From positions 795,383 through 859,382 of the forward strand of contig NZ_JACHXR010000001.1 in the NCBI RefSeq assembly GCF_014192275.1: a stretch of DNA of 64,000 nt, read 5' to 3'. Positions 17,232 to 28,211 of the stretch are shown here, piece by piece. The stretch is from Halomonas stenophila (lineage in GTDB: Bacteria; Pseudomonadota; Gammaproteobacteria; Pseudomonadales; Halomonadaceae). The notes beneath the pieces are model-generated. The model was not told the origin of the DNA. It was given only the letters and a program-made list of their open reading frames with translations, and did not search any database. Within the stretch, counting starts at the first letter, position 1. Each line of letters begins with the position of its first letter. A program made the translations under genes and the position numbers.

Positions 17232-18350
17232 ATGAGCGGGTTTCATGAGGACGATCGAGACAGCGACGGGTGTCTCGCCCCGGTGGCACCGCCGCCCTCC
17301 ACCGCGCCGGCCGACGGTCGCAAGCCCACGCCACGACATCGCCCGCACCTGCCCGCCGCTCACCAGCATCGGCCCGGGGCCGTCGATGCCTCGCGGCCCG
17401 TGATGCGTGTCACGCCTGCGCCCATTCCCCGGCTCGAGAATCCCGCCCACGTTCACCTGCAGACACAGAACTCCTCGTCCGGGGCCCGCAGCAAGCTCTA
17501 CCTGCTCAACAACATGGCTCGCCTGTTCGGCGCCGAGGACCATGAGCATCTCGTCTGGCACGACCTCCGGGCGCCGGTGGTCCACTTCATCCTCGCCCAC
17601 CTGCGGGAGGCCGGCTACAAGGCGAGTACCCGCAACGCCTACCTGGCCGCCCTGAAAGGCATCGCGAAGGAATCCTGGGCGATGGAGGTCATGTCGCCCG
17701 ACACCTTCGAGAGGATCCGGGCGATCCGGCCGGCCAGCAACCCCAGGAAGCCGAAGGGGCGCGCCCACGACATCGCGACCCTGCGTGGCCTGATCCAGGC
17801 GGCTGCCTCCGACGGCACCCCGACCGCGCGGCGCAATGCGCTGATCATCACCTTCATGGCTTCTCTCGGCATTCGCCGGGAGGAAGTCACCAGGATCCAG
17901 GTCCCCCGGGACATCGATTTCAGGAGCCAGGAGATCCATATTCACGGCAAAGGCAACAAGGAACGCCTGGTGGTGCCCCCGGAGCCGGTCTGGCGGGCGC
18001 TGCTCGACTACCTGGAGACCGAGCGAGGCTACGACAGCGGCGCCCTCTTCTGCCCCTACTGGAACAACCGCTCGGCTCCCGTCATCGGCGAGAACGGCCT
18101 GACCCTCGGCGTGATCAACTACGTACTGAGCAAGGCGAGACGCCGCTGTGCCGAGCTGCTGGGGGAAGCGGTCACGCCGCATGACCTGCGCCGCAGTTTC
18201 GCCACCTTCATGCACGAACAGGGCATGTCGATACGCGAGCTTCAGGTGCTGCTGGGCCACGCCAACTCCGCGACCACCGAGGCCTACGTACGGGACGAGA
18301 AGGACGCCTACCGACACAAGGCCGCCGAACTGGCCAAGGGCCTGTTCTAG
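17232..18350 (+). CDS. Tyrosine recombinase / integrase
   Basis: A 372-residue tyrosine recombinase. The first 70 residues are Pro/Arg/His-rich and look disordered. A core-binding domain follows (about 75-170; KLYLLNNMARLFG, STRNAYLAALKGIAKE). The catalytic domain has Arg215 (LGIRREEV), Lys240 (HGKGNKERLVVP), His317 and Arg320 (TPHDLRRSFAT), His343 (LLGHANSATT) and Tyr352 (TEAYVRDE), so it should be active. The ATG at 17232 follows AAGGA seven bases upstream; longer in-frame starts lack this. It is unlike the 7749 recombinase outside catalytic motifs and resembles integron/transposon-associated XerC-like integrases. It converges on ectC. Confidence 0.92.
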   Translation: MSGFHEDDRDSDGCLAPVAPPPSTAPADGRKPTPRHRPHLPAAHQHRPGAVDASRPVMRVTPAPIPRLENPAHVHLQTQNSSSGARSKLYLLNNMARLFGAEDHEHLVWHDLRAPVVHFILAHLREAGYKASTRNAYLAALKGIAKESWAMEVMSPDTFERIRAIRPASNPRKPKGRAHDIATLRGLIQAAASDGTPTARRNALIITFMASLGIRREEVTRIQVPRDIDFRSQEIHIHGKGNKERLVVPPEPVWRALLDYLETERGYDSGALFCPYWNNRSAPVIGENGLTLGVINYVLSKARRRCAELLGEAVTPHDLRRSFATFMHEQGMSIRELQVLLGHANSATTEAYVRDEKDAYRHKAAELAKGLF

Positions 18351-18401
18351 CCGCCTGCGACCCACGTTCCCGGGGCCGCCTGCCGCTCCGTCCGGACACG
18401 A

Positions 18402-18432
18402 CAAGGCCCCGGGCCAGGAGCCCGGGGCCTTG
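18402..18432. terminator. Bidirectional hairpin between the recombinase and ectC
   Basis: A perfect 13-bp stem, CAAGGCCCCGGGC (18402-18414) and GCCCGGGGCCTTG (18420-18432), with a 5-base loop lies between converging genes. It is placed to terminate both the recombinase and the ectABC transcript. Neither side has a long U-tract. Confidence 0.75.
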
Positions 18433-18458
18433 TGGGATCAGACCGCCCTGATGACAGC

Positions 18459-18875
18459 TTAGAGGGGCTTCTCGTCGTCGGCTTCCTCGTGGGCCGGCGC
18501 ATAGGAGCCATCCTCGCGATGGATCTCCTTGCCGCTCAGCCCCGGGGTGAACACGCAGGCCAGGTGCATGGTCTTGTACGCCCGCAGCAGGTGCTCGTCG
18601 TGCTGGTCGAGGATATAGATGTCGCCCGGCTTGATCGGCCAGATCTTGCCGTCGGCCAGGGTCTCCACCTCGCCATCGCCCTCGATGCAGTAGACCGCCT
18701 CGAAGTGATGCTTGTAGTGGATATGGGTCTCGGTGCCGGCGTAGATGCGGGTGATATGGAAGGAGCAGTTGCCGCCGTCGTCGGCCAGCGACAGACGGGT
18801 GCTGTCCCAGTTGCCGTTCTCGGCGGTGACCAGCCGGTCGGTCTCGCGGGCGACTTCGAGGTTGCGAACGATCAT
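18459..18875 (-). CDS. ectC: L-ectoine synthase EctC
   Basis: Cyclises N-gamma-acetyl-L-2,4-diaminobutyrate to ectoine, the main compatible solute of halophiles, in the cytosol. The 138-residue cupin-type protein begins [12 protein letters not shown] and keeps core motifs [20 protein letters not shown] and [18 protein letters not shown], which supply metal and substrate contacts. The C terminus is acidic (EEADDEK). An upstream extension to 18974 is open but not family-like; the ATG at 18875 follows GGAG. It is the last gene of ectABC, 107 bases after ectB, and is followed by a strong hairpin. Confidence 0.97.
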   Translation of the reverse strand: MIVRNLEVARETDRLVTAENGNWDSTRLSLADDGGNCSFHITRIYAGTETHIHYKHHFEAVYCIEGDGEVETLADGKIWPIKPGDIYILDQHDEHLLRAYKTMHLACVFTPGLSGKEIHREDGSYAPAHEEADDEKPL

Positions 18876-18982
18876 GGAGGCTCTCCAGTAGTGTCTATGG
18901 CGGGTCGGCCACGGCCCCGCCGTGGCCGACCGATGAGCGGGCCGCCGGACCGGCGCAACCGACCCGGTAGCCAATCAGCATA

Positions 18983-21012
<2,030 letters not shown>

Positions 21013-21094
21013 GTATGTCGTGGGCTTTCCGGAAGGCACGACCATTTTTTAGTCTAGTCCACCCGGCGTACGCCATGCCCTCGCCCAAACGCCA

Positions 21095-21122
21095 GCGGGC
21101 CACCCTCGTGAGGGTGGCCCGC
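21095..21122 (-). terminator. Hairpin terminator after gor
   Basis: A perfect 13-bp stem (GCGGGCCACCCTC at 21095-21107, GAGGGTGGCCCGC at 21110-21122) lies about 43 bases beyond the glutathione reductase stop on its strand, before the ectA promoter. It should insulate ectABC from gor transcription. Confidence 0.75.
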
Positions 21123-21164
21123 CGAAGTGACGAGGACATGACGGCCTCGCCGGCCGGGGAGCGC

Positions 21165-22526
21165 TCAGCGCCGCGAGGGGCTGCGCATGGTGACGAACTC
21201 CTCGGCCCCGGTGGGGTGGATGCCGACGGTCTGGTCGAACTGGGCCTTGGTCAACCCGGCACGCACCGCGATGGCGATGCCCTGGATCACCTCGCCGGCC
21301 TCCTCGCCGACCATGTGGGCGCCCACCACCACGTCGCTATGATCATCGACGATCAGCTTCATCAGGCAGCGCTCGCTGCTGCCGGACAGGGTGTGCTTCA
21401 TGGGGCGGAAGTCCGCCGTGTAGACCCGGATCTCGCCGCACTGCTCCCGGGCCTCCTCCTCGGACAGGCCCACGGTGCCGATGTTGGGGTGACAGAACAC
21501 CGCCGTGGCGATCCGCGCGTAGTCCAGCGGCGCCGGCGTGGTCTCGCCGTAGTGGTGCTCGACCAGTTGCATGGCCTCGGCCAGGGCCACCGGTGTCAAC
21601 TCGGGACCGCCGATGACATCGCCCAGCGCCAGGATCGAGGGCACCGAGGTCTCGAAGCGCTCGTTGACGCGCAGGCTGCCATCGGGGTGGGTGGCCAGGT
21701 CGAACGAGTCGAGGCCCAGCCCTTCCAGGTGGGGACGCCGGCCGGTGGCCGCGAGCACCGCATCCACTTCCAGGGTCTCGCCATTGGTCAGGCTCACCTT
21801 GAGCCCACCGGCGACCTTCTCGATGGCCTCGATGTTGACCTCGAAGTGCAGGTTGACGCCCTTCTTGGCCATCTCGTCACGGGTGTACTCGCGCACCTCC
21901 CGGTCGAAGCCGCGCAGGAACAGTTCGCCGCGATAGACCAGGTGCGACTCGCTGCCCAGCCCGTTGAAGATGCTGGCGAACTCCACGGCGATATAGCCAC
22001 CGCCCAGCACCAGGAAGCGCTCGGGGAAGCTGTCGAGATCGAAGACCTGGTTGGAGTTGACGGTCAGCTCGCTGCCCGGGAAGTCCGGGACCCAGGGCCA
22101 GCCACCCACGGCGACGAGGATCTTCTCGGCGCTGATGGTCTCCCCGGCCACCGCGACGTGGTGGGGATCGAGCACCGTCGCGCGGCCATTGATCAGCCGC
22201 ACCCCGGCGTTGTCCAGCAGGCGGCCGTAGATGCCGTTGAGGCGCTTGATCTCGCCGATCTTGTTGTCACGCAGGGTCGGCCAGTCGAAGGCCGGCGCAC
22301 CGGACAGCTGCCAGCCGAAGCCGCCGGCGTCCTCGAACGCCTCGTGGAAGTGGGCCGCATAGGAGTACAGTTTCTTGGGCACGCAGCCCACGTTGACGCA
22401 GGTGCCGCCCAGGTAGCGGTCCTCGGCCACGGCGACCCGGGCCCCGGTGGCGGCGGCGGTCCGCGCGGCGCGCACGCCGCCGGAACCCGCCCCGATGACG
22501 AACAGATCGTAATCGTACTCGGACAC
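21165..22526 (-). CDS. gor: Glutathione-disulfide reductase
   Basis: An FAD enzyme that reduces glutathione disulfide with NADPH and maintains the cytosolic thiol pool. The 453-residue protein has the FAD motif VIGAGSGGVRAAR, the redox disulfide GGTCVNVGCVPKKLY (Cys43, Cys48), the NADPH-site motif VLGGGYIAVEFA, and the active-site His-Glu in GIHPTGAEEF near the C terminus. The GTG at 22526 is chosen because AGGAG lies seven bases upstream and the protein then starts just before the FAD strand; an upstream ATG at 22571 lacks support. Divergent from carbonic anhydrase, with an extended -10 promoter at 22567. Confidence 0.95.
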   Translation of the reverse strand: MSEYDYDLFVIGAGSGGVRAARTAAATGARVAVAEDRYLGGTCVNVGCVPKKLYSYAAHFHEAFEDAGGFGWQLSGAPAFDWPTLRDNKIGEIKRLNGIYGRLLDNAGVRLINGRATVLDPHHVAVAGETISAEKILVAVGGWPWVPDFPGSELTVNSNQVFDLDSFPERFLVLGGGYIAVEFASIFNGLGSESHLVYRGELFLRGFDREVREYTRDEMAKKGVNLHFEVNIEAIEKVAGGLKVSLTNGETLEVDAVLAATGRRPHLEGLGLDSFDLATHPDGSLRVNERFETSVPSILALGDVIGGPELTPVALAEAMQLVEHHYGETTPAPLDYARIATAVFCHPNIGTVGLSEEEAREQCGEIRVYTADFRPMKHTLSGSSERCLMKLIVDDHSDVVVGAHMVGEEAGEVIQGIAIAVRAGLTKAQFDQTVGIHPTGAEEFVTMRSPSRR

Positions 22527-22566
22527 AGGAATCTCCTGAGAAGTGGGTGAGCGTGAAGTGGCAGCG

Positions 22567-22575
22567 ATCATACCA
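22567..22575 (-). promoter_or_regulatory. Extended -10 promoter for gor
   Basis: Read on the reverse strand, TGGTATGAT gives a TGn-extended -10 box (TATGAT at 22567-22572) about 41 bases upstream of the GTG start of gor. The -35 region is poor, as is usual for extended -10 promoters. Confidence 0.5.
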
Positions 22576-22611
22576 GTCGCCGACAGCGCCAGGGAGCCCC
22601 GCGGCCATTGA

Positions 22612-22626
22612 CCGGCACTATGCCGG
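22612..22626. promoter_or_regulatory. Dyad CCGGCA-CTA-TGCCGG between gor and can
   Basis: A perfect 6-bp inverted repeat overlaps a TTGACC word (22608-22613) in the divergent gor/can spacer, 50 bases before the carbonic anhydrase start. Its position suits an operator; no specific regulator can be named. Confidence 0.35.
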
Positions 22627-22675
22627 TAATAAAAAATGCTATCGGTCAGATGGCCTGTTCATAAGAGACCCCACC

Positions 22676-23329
22676 ATGAAAACCGAGATGAAGCAGCTGC
22701 TCGAGCGCAACCGCGACTGGGCGGAGAGCGTGAGCCGCCAGGATCCCGACTTCTTCGCCCGCCTCTCCCAGCAGCAGAATCCCGATTACCTGTGGATCGG
22801 CTGCTCCGACAGCCGGGTGCCGGCCAACCAGATCATCGACCTGCCGCCGGGCGAGGTGTTCGTCCACCGCAACGTCGCCAACCTGCTCCATCACAACGAC
22901 ATGAACGCCCTCTCGGTGGTGCAGTTCGCCGTGGACGTGCTCAAGGTCAAGCACATCATGATCGTCGGCCACTACGGCTGCGGCGGCGTCAAGGCCGCGG
23001 TGACCGGCGGCGAATGCGGTATCGTCGACTACTGGCTGCACTCGGTACGCGAGCTCTACAGCCTGCATCGCCCGAACCTCGAGCACCTGCCGCTGGAGCA
23101 GCAGGTCGACCGCATGTGCGAGCTCAACGTCCAGGCCCAGGTCAACAACCTGTGCCGCACCAAGATCATCCAGCGCGCCTGGCAGCGTGGCCAGCCGCTC
23201 GCCGTGCACGGCTGGGTCTACGGCCTGAGCGACGGCCGGATCACCGACCTGGAGTGCAGCGTCACCGGCCTCGACCAGGTCTCCACCCTGTATCGGATCG
23301 ATCGCGTGACGCCGCCGAGCGAAGATTGA
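22676..23329 (+). CDS. can: Beta-class carbonic anhydrase
   Basis: Interconverts CO2 and bicarbonate in the cytosol, supplying bicarbonate for carboxylases. The 217-residue protein has the zinc ligands Cys43 and Asp45 (IGCSDSRVPA), His99 and Cys102 (VGHYGCGGVKA), the complete beta-class set, and is close to E. coli Can. The ATG at 22676 begins MKTEMKQLLERNRDW, as in Can; the frame extends upstream without similarity. It is transcribed divergently from gor and followed by a hairpin before the peptide transporter genes. Confidence 0.96.
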   Translation: MKTEMKQLLERNRDWAESVSRQDPDFFARLSQQQNPDYLWIGCSDSRVPANQIIDLPPGEVFVHRNVANLLHHNDMNALSVVQFAVDVLKVKHIMIVGHYGCGGVKAAVTGGECGIVDYWLHSVRELYSLHRPNLEHLPLEQQVDRMCELNVQAQVNNLCRTKIIQRAWQRGQPLAVHGWVYGLSDGRITDLECSVTGLDQVSTLYRIDRVTPPSED

Positions 23330-23337
23330 TCCCCCGC

Positions 23338-23371
23338 CGCCCGGCGAGTCCTCATCCTCATTCGCCGGGCG
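23338..23371 (+). terminator. Hairpin after can
   Basis: CGCCCGGCGA (23338-23347) and TCGCCGGGCG (23362-23371) pair over 10 bp eight bases after the can stop; a CTTTTTC run follows 14 bases later. A terminator for can is likely. Confidence 0.6.
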
Positions 23372-23394
23372 CATGACGCCTGTCACTTTTTCGA

Positions 23395-23424
23395 TTGTCT
23401 TCCTGCCGCCGGACTCTCTATGTT
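23395..23424 (+). promoter_or_regulatory. Candidate sigma70 promoter of the peptide transporter operon
   Basis: TTGTCT (23395-23400), an 18-base spacer and TATGTT (23419-23424) lie about 85 bases before the binding-protein start. A perfect 10-bp hairpin (23453-23476; CGCCTCGCCG, CCCT, CGGCGAGGCG) follows in the presumed leader and could affect translation or stability. Confidence 0.45.
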
Positions 23425-23509
23425 GGGGCCTGAACCGGAATAAACGGTCGTTCGCCTCGCCGCCCTCGGCGAGGCGGAGAACAACAATCCATCCGGCATG
23501 GAACGACTC

Positions 23510-25084
23510 ATGACAATCAAGAAGACTCTGCTGGCCAGCGTCATCGGCGCCGCCATGACGACTGCTGCGATCGCTCCGTTCGCCCAGGCCGAGAACCATC
23601 TGCGCATGGCCTACGACGCCGACCCGGTCTCGCTCGACATCCACGAGCAGCTCTCCGGCGGCATCCTGCAGCTCTCCCACATGACCTTCGATCCCCTGGT
23701 CCGCTGGACCCGGGACCTCGCGTTCGAGCCGCGCCTGGCCACCGCCTGGGAGCAGGTCGACGACACCACCATGCGCATGAGCCTGCGCGAGGGGGTCGAG
23801 TTCCACAGCGGCAACGCCTTCACCGCCGAGGACGTGGTGTGGACCGTGGAGCGCTTGAAGCGCAGCCCGGACTTCAAGGCGATCTTCGAGCCCATCGCCT
23901 CCGTCACGGCGGTCGACGAGCACACCGTGGAGTTCACCACCGAGAAGCCCTACCCGCTGCTGCCGAACCTGGCCACCTACATCTTCCCGATGGACCGCCA
24001 GTTCTACAGCGGCACCGACGCCGACGGCGACCCCAAGGACGAGATCGTCAAGAACGGCAACTCCTACGCCTCACGCCACCTCTCCGGCACCGGTCCCTTC
24101 GAGGTCACCGAACGCCAGCAGGGCGTGCGCATCGCCTTCGAGCGCAACGCGGACTACTGGGACGAGGGTTCCCCGGGCAACGTCGACAGCATCGTCCTGA
24201 CCCCGATCAGCGAGAACGCCACCCGCGTGGCCGCGCTGCTCTCCGGCGACGTCGACTTCGTCGCCCCGGTGCCGCCCAACGACCTGGAGCGCATCCGTAA
24301 GGACGAGGACACCCAGCTGGTCACCATGTCCGGCACCCGGATCATCCTCTTCCACATGAACCAGGAGCGCGTCGAGGCCTTCCAGGACCCGCGCGTGCGC
24401 CAGGCCTTCGCCTACGCCATCAACCAGCAAGGCATCGCCGACCGCCTGATGAAGGGCTTCGCCACCCCGGCCGCCCAGTTCTCGCCGGCAGGCTATGCCG
24501 GCCACGTGGACGGCCTCGAACCGCGCTACGACCTGGAGAAGGCCAAGCAGCTGATGGTGGAGGCCGGCTACGCGGACGGCTTCGCGATCACCATGATGGC
24601 GCCCAACAACCGCTACGTGAACGACGCCAGGATCGCCCAGGCGGTGGCCGCCATGCTGGCGCGCATCAACGTCACGGTGGACCTCAAGACCCTGCCCAAG
24701 GCCCAGTACTGGGGCGAGTACGACGACCGCGTCGCCGACATGATGATGATCGGCTGGCACGCCGACACCGAGGACTCCGCCAACTTCCACGAGTACCTCA
24801 CCCAGTGCCCGGATGCCGACAGCGGGGCCGGCCAGTACAACGCCGGCAACTACTGCAACCCGGAGCTCGACGCCCTGGTCGCCGAGGCCAACCTGGAGGT
24901 CGACCTCGAGAAGCGCGCCGAGATGCTCCAGCGGGTCGAGCGGACCCTGCACGAGGAGGCCGCCTTCATCCCCCTGCACTGGCAGGACCTGGCCTGGGCC
25001 TCCGCCGACCGGGTCGACATCGCACCGGTCCTCAACGTGATGAATTTCCCCTACCTCGGGGACCTGGTCATCGCGGAAGAGTGA
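23510..25084 (+). CDS. Peptide ABC transporter substrate-binding protein (DppA/OppA family)
   Basis: Periplasmic solute-binding protein of the SBP_bac_5 family, 524 residues, that captures di- or oligopeptides, or related ligands, for the membrane complex encoded downstream. The N terminus MTIKKTLLASVIGAAMTTAA with a following AQA is a Sec signal peptide cut near residue 27. Family motifs are FDPLVRWTRDLAFEPRLA, TAEDVVWTVERLK and DPRVRQAFAYAIN. An in-frame ATG at 23498 is four codons upstream; GGAA before the second ATG favours it. First of five genes; two stable hairpins separate it from the permease genes. Confidence 0.93.
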   Translation: MTIKKTLLASVIGAAMTTAAIAPFAQAENHLRMAYDADPVSLDIHEQLSGGILQLSHMTFDPLVRWTRDLAFEPRLATAWEQVDDTTMRMSLREGVEFHSGNAFTAEDVVWTVERLKRSPDFKAIFEPIASVTAVDEHTVEFTTEKPYPLLPNLATYIFPMDRQFYSGTDADGDPKDEIVKNGNSYASRHLSGTGPFEVTERQQGVRIAFERNADYWDEGSPGNVDSIVLTPISENATRVAALLSGDVDFVAPVPPNDLERIRKDEDTQLVTMSGTRIILFHMNQERVEAFQDPRVRQAFAYAINQQGIADRLMKGFATPAAQFSPAGYAGHVDGLEPRYDLEKAKQLMVEAGYADGFAITMMAPNNRYVNDARIAQAVAAMLARINVTVDLKTLPKAQYWGEYDDRVADMMMIGWHADTEDSANFHEYLTQCPDADSGAGQYNAGNYCNPELDALVAEANLEVDLEKRAEMLQRVERTLHEEAAFIPLHWQDLAWASADRVDIAPVLNVMNFPYLGDLVIAEE

Positions 25085-25090
25085 TCCTCC

Positions 25091-25114
25091 CTCGCCGGCG
25101 GCCTCGCCGGCGAG
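25091..25114 (+). other. Hairpin 1 between binding-protein and permease genes
   Basis: A perfect 10-bp stem, CTCGCCGGCG and CGCCGGCGAG, with a GCCT loop begins six bases after the binding-protein stop. Such intercistronic hairpins commonly stabilise the upstream mRNA or attenuate the downstream genes, raising binding-protein output over permease. Confidence 0.6.
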
Positions 25115-25131
25115 TCCTCCAACCTGACCCC

Positions 25132-25157
25132 GTGACAGGCTCCGCGGAGCCTGTCAC
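25132..25157 (+). other. Hairpin 2 between binding-protein and permease genes
   Basis: A 26-bp perfect palindrome (arms GTGACAGGCTCC and GGAGCCTGTCAC) lies 26 bases before the first permease start. With hairpin 1 it forms a tandem pair expected to cause partial termination or mRNA protection. Confidence 0.6.
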
Positions 25158-25183
25158 CACGTGTTGCACACGGGACGCCACCC

Positions 25184-26230
25184 ATGATCGCCTTTCTGAT
25201 CAAGCGCCTCTTCCATGCGCTGCTGGTGATGTTCGTCATCAGCGTGATCGCCTTCGCCATCCAGGACAACCTGGGCGACCCCATCCAGCAGATGGTCGGC
25301 CAGTCCGTCCCGGAGAGCGAGCGCGAGACCCTGCGCGAGGAACTCGGCCTCAACGACCCCTTCGCGGTCCAGTACCTGCGCTTCGCCGCCAAGGCGGTGC
25401 AGTTCGACTTCGGCTACTCCTACGTCTTCAACGAGCCGACCACCGAGGTCATCCTGCGCCATCTGCCGGCGACGCTGGAGCTGGTCGCCGCCTCGACCTT
25501 CCTGATCATCGCCCTGTCGATCCCCATCGGGGTCTACAGCGCCATCAAGCCGCGCGCCTGGCTGTCACGCGTCTTCATGGGCGTGTCGATCATCGGCATC
25601 TCGATCCCGGTGTTCCTCACCGCCATCGTGCTGATCCAGCTGTTCGCCATCGGCGTGTCCTGGAGCCCCTTCCCCGCCGACACCGGCTGGGGCGCCTGGC
25701 TCAATGGCCTGCTGACCACCGACGGCGGCATGCCGGCCTACGGTCGCGGCGACCCGGTGCCCGTCATCGGCACCTGGGAGACCAACTTCGCCTCCCTCGA
25801 GGGCCTCACCTACCTGGTGCTACCGGCCATCTCGCTGGCCTCGATCATGCTGCCGCTGTTCATCCGCCTGATCCGCGCCGAGATGCTCGAGGTGCTGCAG
25901 TCCGACTACGTCAAGTTCGCCCGGGCCAAGGGCATCTCGCCGCGGCGCATCTACTTCCTGCATGCGCTGAAGAACACCATGCTGCCGGTGATCACCGTCG
26001 GCGGGGTACAGATCGGCACCCTGGTGGCCTACACCATCCTCACCGAGACGGTCTTCCAGTGGCCGGGCATGGGCCTGATGTTCCTCGACGCCATCGAGCG
26101 CTCCGACATTCCGCTGATCGTCACCTACCTGATGATCGTGGGGCTGATCTTCGTGATCACCAACACCCTCGTCGACCTGATCTACGGCCTGGTCAACCCC
26201 ACCGTCAAGCTGACAGGAAAGCCCGCATGA
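25184..26230 (+). CDS. Peptide ABC transporter permease (DppB family)
   Basis: A 348-residue inner-membrane permease, first of two. It has about six hydrophobic helices, beginning FLIKRLFHALLVMFVISVIAF, and the cytoplasmic EAA-type loop that contacts the ATPases (about residues 240-265, DYVKFARAKGISPRRIYFLH). Residues 30-100 contain the DppB-typical QMVGQSVPESERETLREELG. It lies 99 bases after the binding-protein gene across two hairpins, and its TGA overlaps the ATG of the next permease (ATGA), so the two subunits are translationally coupled. Substrate class follows the family; exact ligand unknown. Confidence 0.94.
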   Translation: MIAFLIKRLFHALLVMFVISVIAFAIQDNLGDPIQQMVGQSVPESERETLREELGLNDPFAVQYLRFAAKAVQFDFGYSYVFNEPTTEVILRHLPATLELVAASTFLIIALSIPIGVYSAIKPRAWLSRVFMGVSIIGISIPVFLTAIVLIQLFAIGVSWSPFPADTGWGAWLNGLLTTDGGMPAYGRGDPVPVIGTWETNFASLEGLTYLVLPAISLASIMLPLFIRLIRAEMLEVLQSDYVKFARAKGISPRRIYFLHALKNTMLPVITVGGVQIGTLVAYTILTETVFQWPGMGLMFLDAIERSDIPLIVTYLMIVGLIFVITNTLVDLIYGLVNPTVKLTGKPA

Positions 26231-27183
26231 CCACCACGACCTCTGCCATCGAGAGCTCCCCCACGGCGAGCCGCTGGGAGCGCCTGCGCGACTCCTACCT
26301 GCTCTACAGCTTCAAGCGCGACCCGATCGCCCAGGTCAGCCTCGCGGTGTTCATCGTGCTGGTCGCCGCCGCCGTGCTGGCCCCCTGGCTGGCGCCGATG
26401 AACCCCTACGACCTGGCCCAGATCGATATCCTGGCCTCGGAGCTGCCGCCCTTCTGGATCGACGGCAGCGACCCGGCCTACCTGATGGGCACCGACGCCC
26501 AGGGACGCGACCTGCTGTCGACCATCCTCTACGGCGCCCGGGTGTCGTTGATCATCGGCTTCGGCGCGGTGGCCATGCAGGCGGCGCTGGGCGTGTGCTT
26601 CGGCCTGCTGGCCGGCTACCTGGGCGGGCGCGTCGACGCCTTCCTGATGCGCCTGGCCGACATCCAGCTGTCCTTCTCCACCCTGATGGTGGCGATCGTG
26701 GTCGGCGCCCTGTTCAAGGCGATCTTCGGCGGCGCCACCTACAGCGCCTACGCCGTGCCGCTGCTGGTGCTGATCATCGGCCTGGCCGAGTGGCCCCAGT
26801 ACGCCCGCACCGTGCGCGCCTCGGTGCTCGCCGAGAAGGGCAAGGAATACGTCGATGCCGCTCGGGTGATGGGCCTGTCCAGCCGGCGCATCATGTTCCG
26901 CCACATCCTGCCCAATACCCTGTCGCCGATCTTCGTCATCTCCACCGTCCAGGTGGCCAACGCCATCATCTCCGAGGCGGCGCTGTCCTTCCTCGGCCTC
27001 GGCATGCCCGAGACCCAGCCGTCGCTGGGCTCGCTGATCAAGTCCGGCTTCGACTACCTCCAGTCCGGCTCCTGGTGGATCACCCTGATCCCCGGCCTGG
27101 TGCTGGTGATCCTGGTGCTGGTCATCAACCTGCTCGGCGACTGGCTGCGCGATGTGCTCAACCCGCGTCTCTACAAGGGCTGA
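26227..27183 (+). CDS. Peptide ABC transporter permease (DppC family)
   Basis: A 318-residue second permease subunit. The N-terminal region YLLYSFKRDPIAQVSLAVF is the OppC/DppC leader domain preceding helix 1. GTDAQGRDLLSTILYGARVS is the family signature, and the EAA loop is EYVDAARVMGLSSRRIMFRH. The last segment, LGDWLRDVLNPRLYKG, is the usual C terminus. The start ATG at 26227 overlaps the previous stop by 4 bases. Five bases separate its stop from the first ATPase gene. It forms the channel with the DppB-like subunit. Confidence 0.95.
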   Translation: MTTTTSAIESSPTASRWERLRDSYLLYSFKRDPIAQVSLAVFIVLVAAAVLAPWLAPMNPYDLAQIDILASELPPFWIDGSDPAYLMGTDAQGRDLLSTILYGARVSLIIGFGAVAMQAALGVCFGLLAGYLGGRVDAFLMRLADIQLSFSTLMVAIVVGALFKAIFGGATYSAYAVPLLVLIIGLAEWPQYARTVRASVLAEKGKEYVDAARVMGLSSRRIMFRHILPNTLSPIFVISTVQVANAIISEAALSFLGLGMPETQPSLGSLIKSGFDYLQSGSWWITLIPGLVLVILVLVINLLGDWLRDVLNPRLYKG

Positions 27184-27188
27184 TTCTC

Positions 27189-28211
27189 ATGTCACTTCTC
27201 GAAGTCAATAACCTCGACGTGCGCTTCGCGCTGCGCCGCGGCGACGTCCAGGCCCTGCGCGATGTCTGCTTCCGCCTGGATCGCGGCGAGCGCCTGGGCA
27301 TCGTGGGCGAGTCCGGCGCCGGCAAGTCGGTGGCGGCCTTCAGCCTGCTCAACCTGATCGCCAAGCCCGGCTACATCGCCGGCGGCAGCATCCGCTTCGA
27401 CGGCCAGGAGCTGATCGGCCTGGGCGATCGCGCCCTGCGCCGGATCCGCGGGCACCGTATCTCGATGATCTTCCAGGATCCGATGATGACGCTCAATCCG
27501 GTGCTGACCATCGGCGAGCAGATGGTGGAGTGCCTCAGGGCCCACCGACGCATCTCGACGCGGGACGCCCGGGCGATCTCGCTGCGCAAGCTGGAACAGG
27601 TGCAGATCCCCTCTCCCGAGGCGCGCCTCGACCAGTACCCCCACGAGCTGTCCGGTGGCATGCGTCAGCGAGTGATCATCGCCATCGCCCTGCTGCTCGA
27701 CCCGGACATCATCATCGCCGACGAGCCGACCACGGCGCTCGACGTGACCATCCAGGCCGAGATCATGGCGCTGCTGCTGGAGCTCTGCGAGGAACACAAC
27801 GTGGGGCTGGTGCTGATCACCCACGACCTCGGCGTGGTCAGCCAGGTCACCCAGCGGATGCTGGTGATGTACGCCGGCCGGGTCATCGAGCAGGGCCCCA
27901 CCCGGGAGATCATCAACGATCCCCAGCACCCCTATACCCAGGGGCTGATCAACGCCCTGCCGCAGATGGCCACCCCCGGCTCGCGCCTCAACCAGATCCC
28001 GGGCAGCATGCCGTCGCTGAACAATCTGTCGAGCGGCTGCGCCTTCCACCCGCGCTGCGGCTTCGTGACCCGCCCCGACGATTCGACGCGCCAGGCCTGT
28101 GTTGATCAGGAGCCCGGCTTCGTGACCTCCGGCAACTGCCAGGCGGCCTGCCACATGGTCGCCGAGATGATCGAACGCGAACGCCTTCCGGCCGAGGAGC
28201 AAGACTCATGA
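27189..28211 (+). CDS. Peptide ABC transporter ATP-binding protein (DppD family)
   Basis: A 340-residue ABC ATPase. Walker A is GESGAGKSV (about residues 40-48), the signature is LSGGMRQRV, and Walker B is [14 protein letters not shown], followed by the switch His in THDLG. The C-terminal oligopeptide-transporter extension has the conserved cysteine pattern [10 protein letters not shown] typical of DppD/OppD, which holds an Fe-S-like cluster in some relatives. It pairs with the next gene as an ATPase heterodimer; its TGA overlaps the next ATG. Confidence 0.95.
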   Translation: MSLLEVNNLDVRFALRRGDVQALRDVCFRLDRGERLGIVGESGAGKSVAAFSLLNLIAKPGYIAGGSIRFDGQELIGLGDRALRRIRGHRISMIFQDPMMTLNPVLTIGEQMVECLRAHRRISTRDARAISLRKLEQVQIPSPEARLDQYPHELSGGMRQRVIIAIALLLDPDIIIADEPTTALDVTIQAEIMALLLELCEEHNVGLVLITHDLGVVSQVTQRMLVMYAGRVIEQGPTREIINDPQHPYTQGLINALPQMATPGSRLNQIPGSMPSLNNLSSGCAFHPRCGFVTRPDDSTRQACVDQEPGFVTSGNCQAACHMVAEMIERERLPAEEQDS

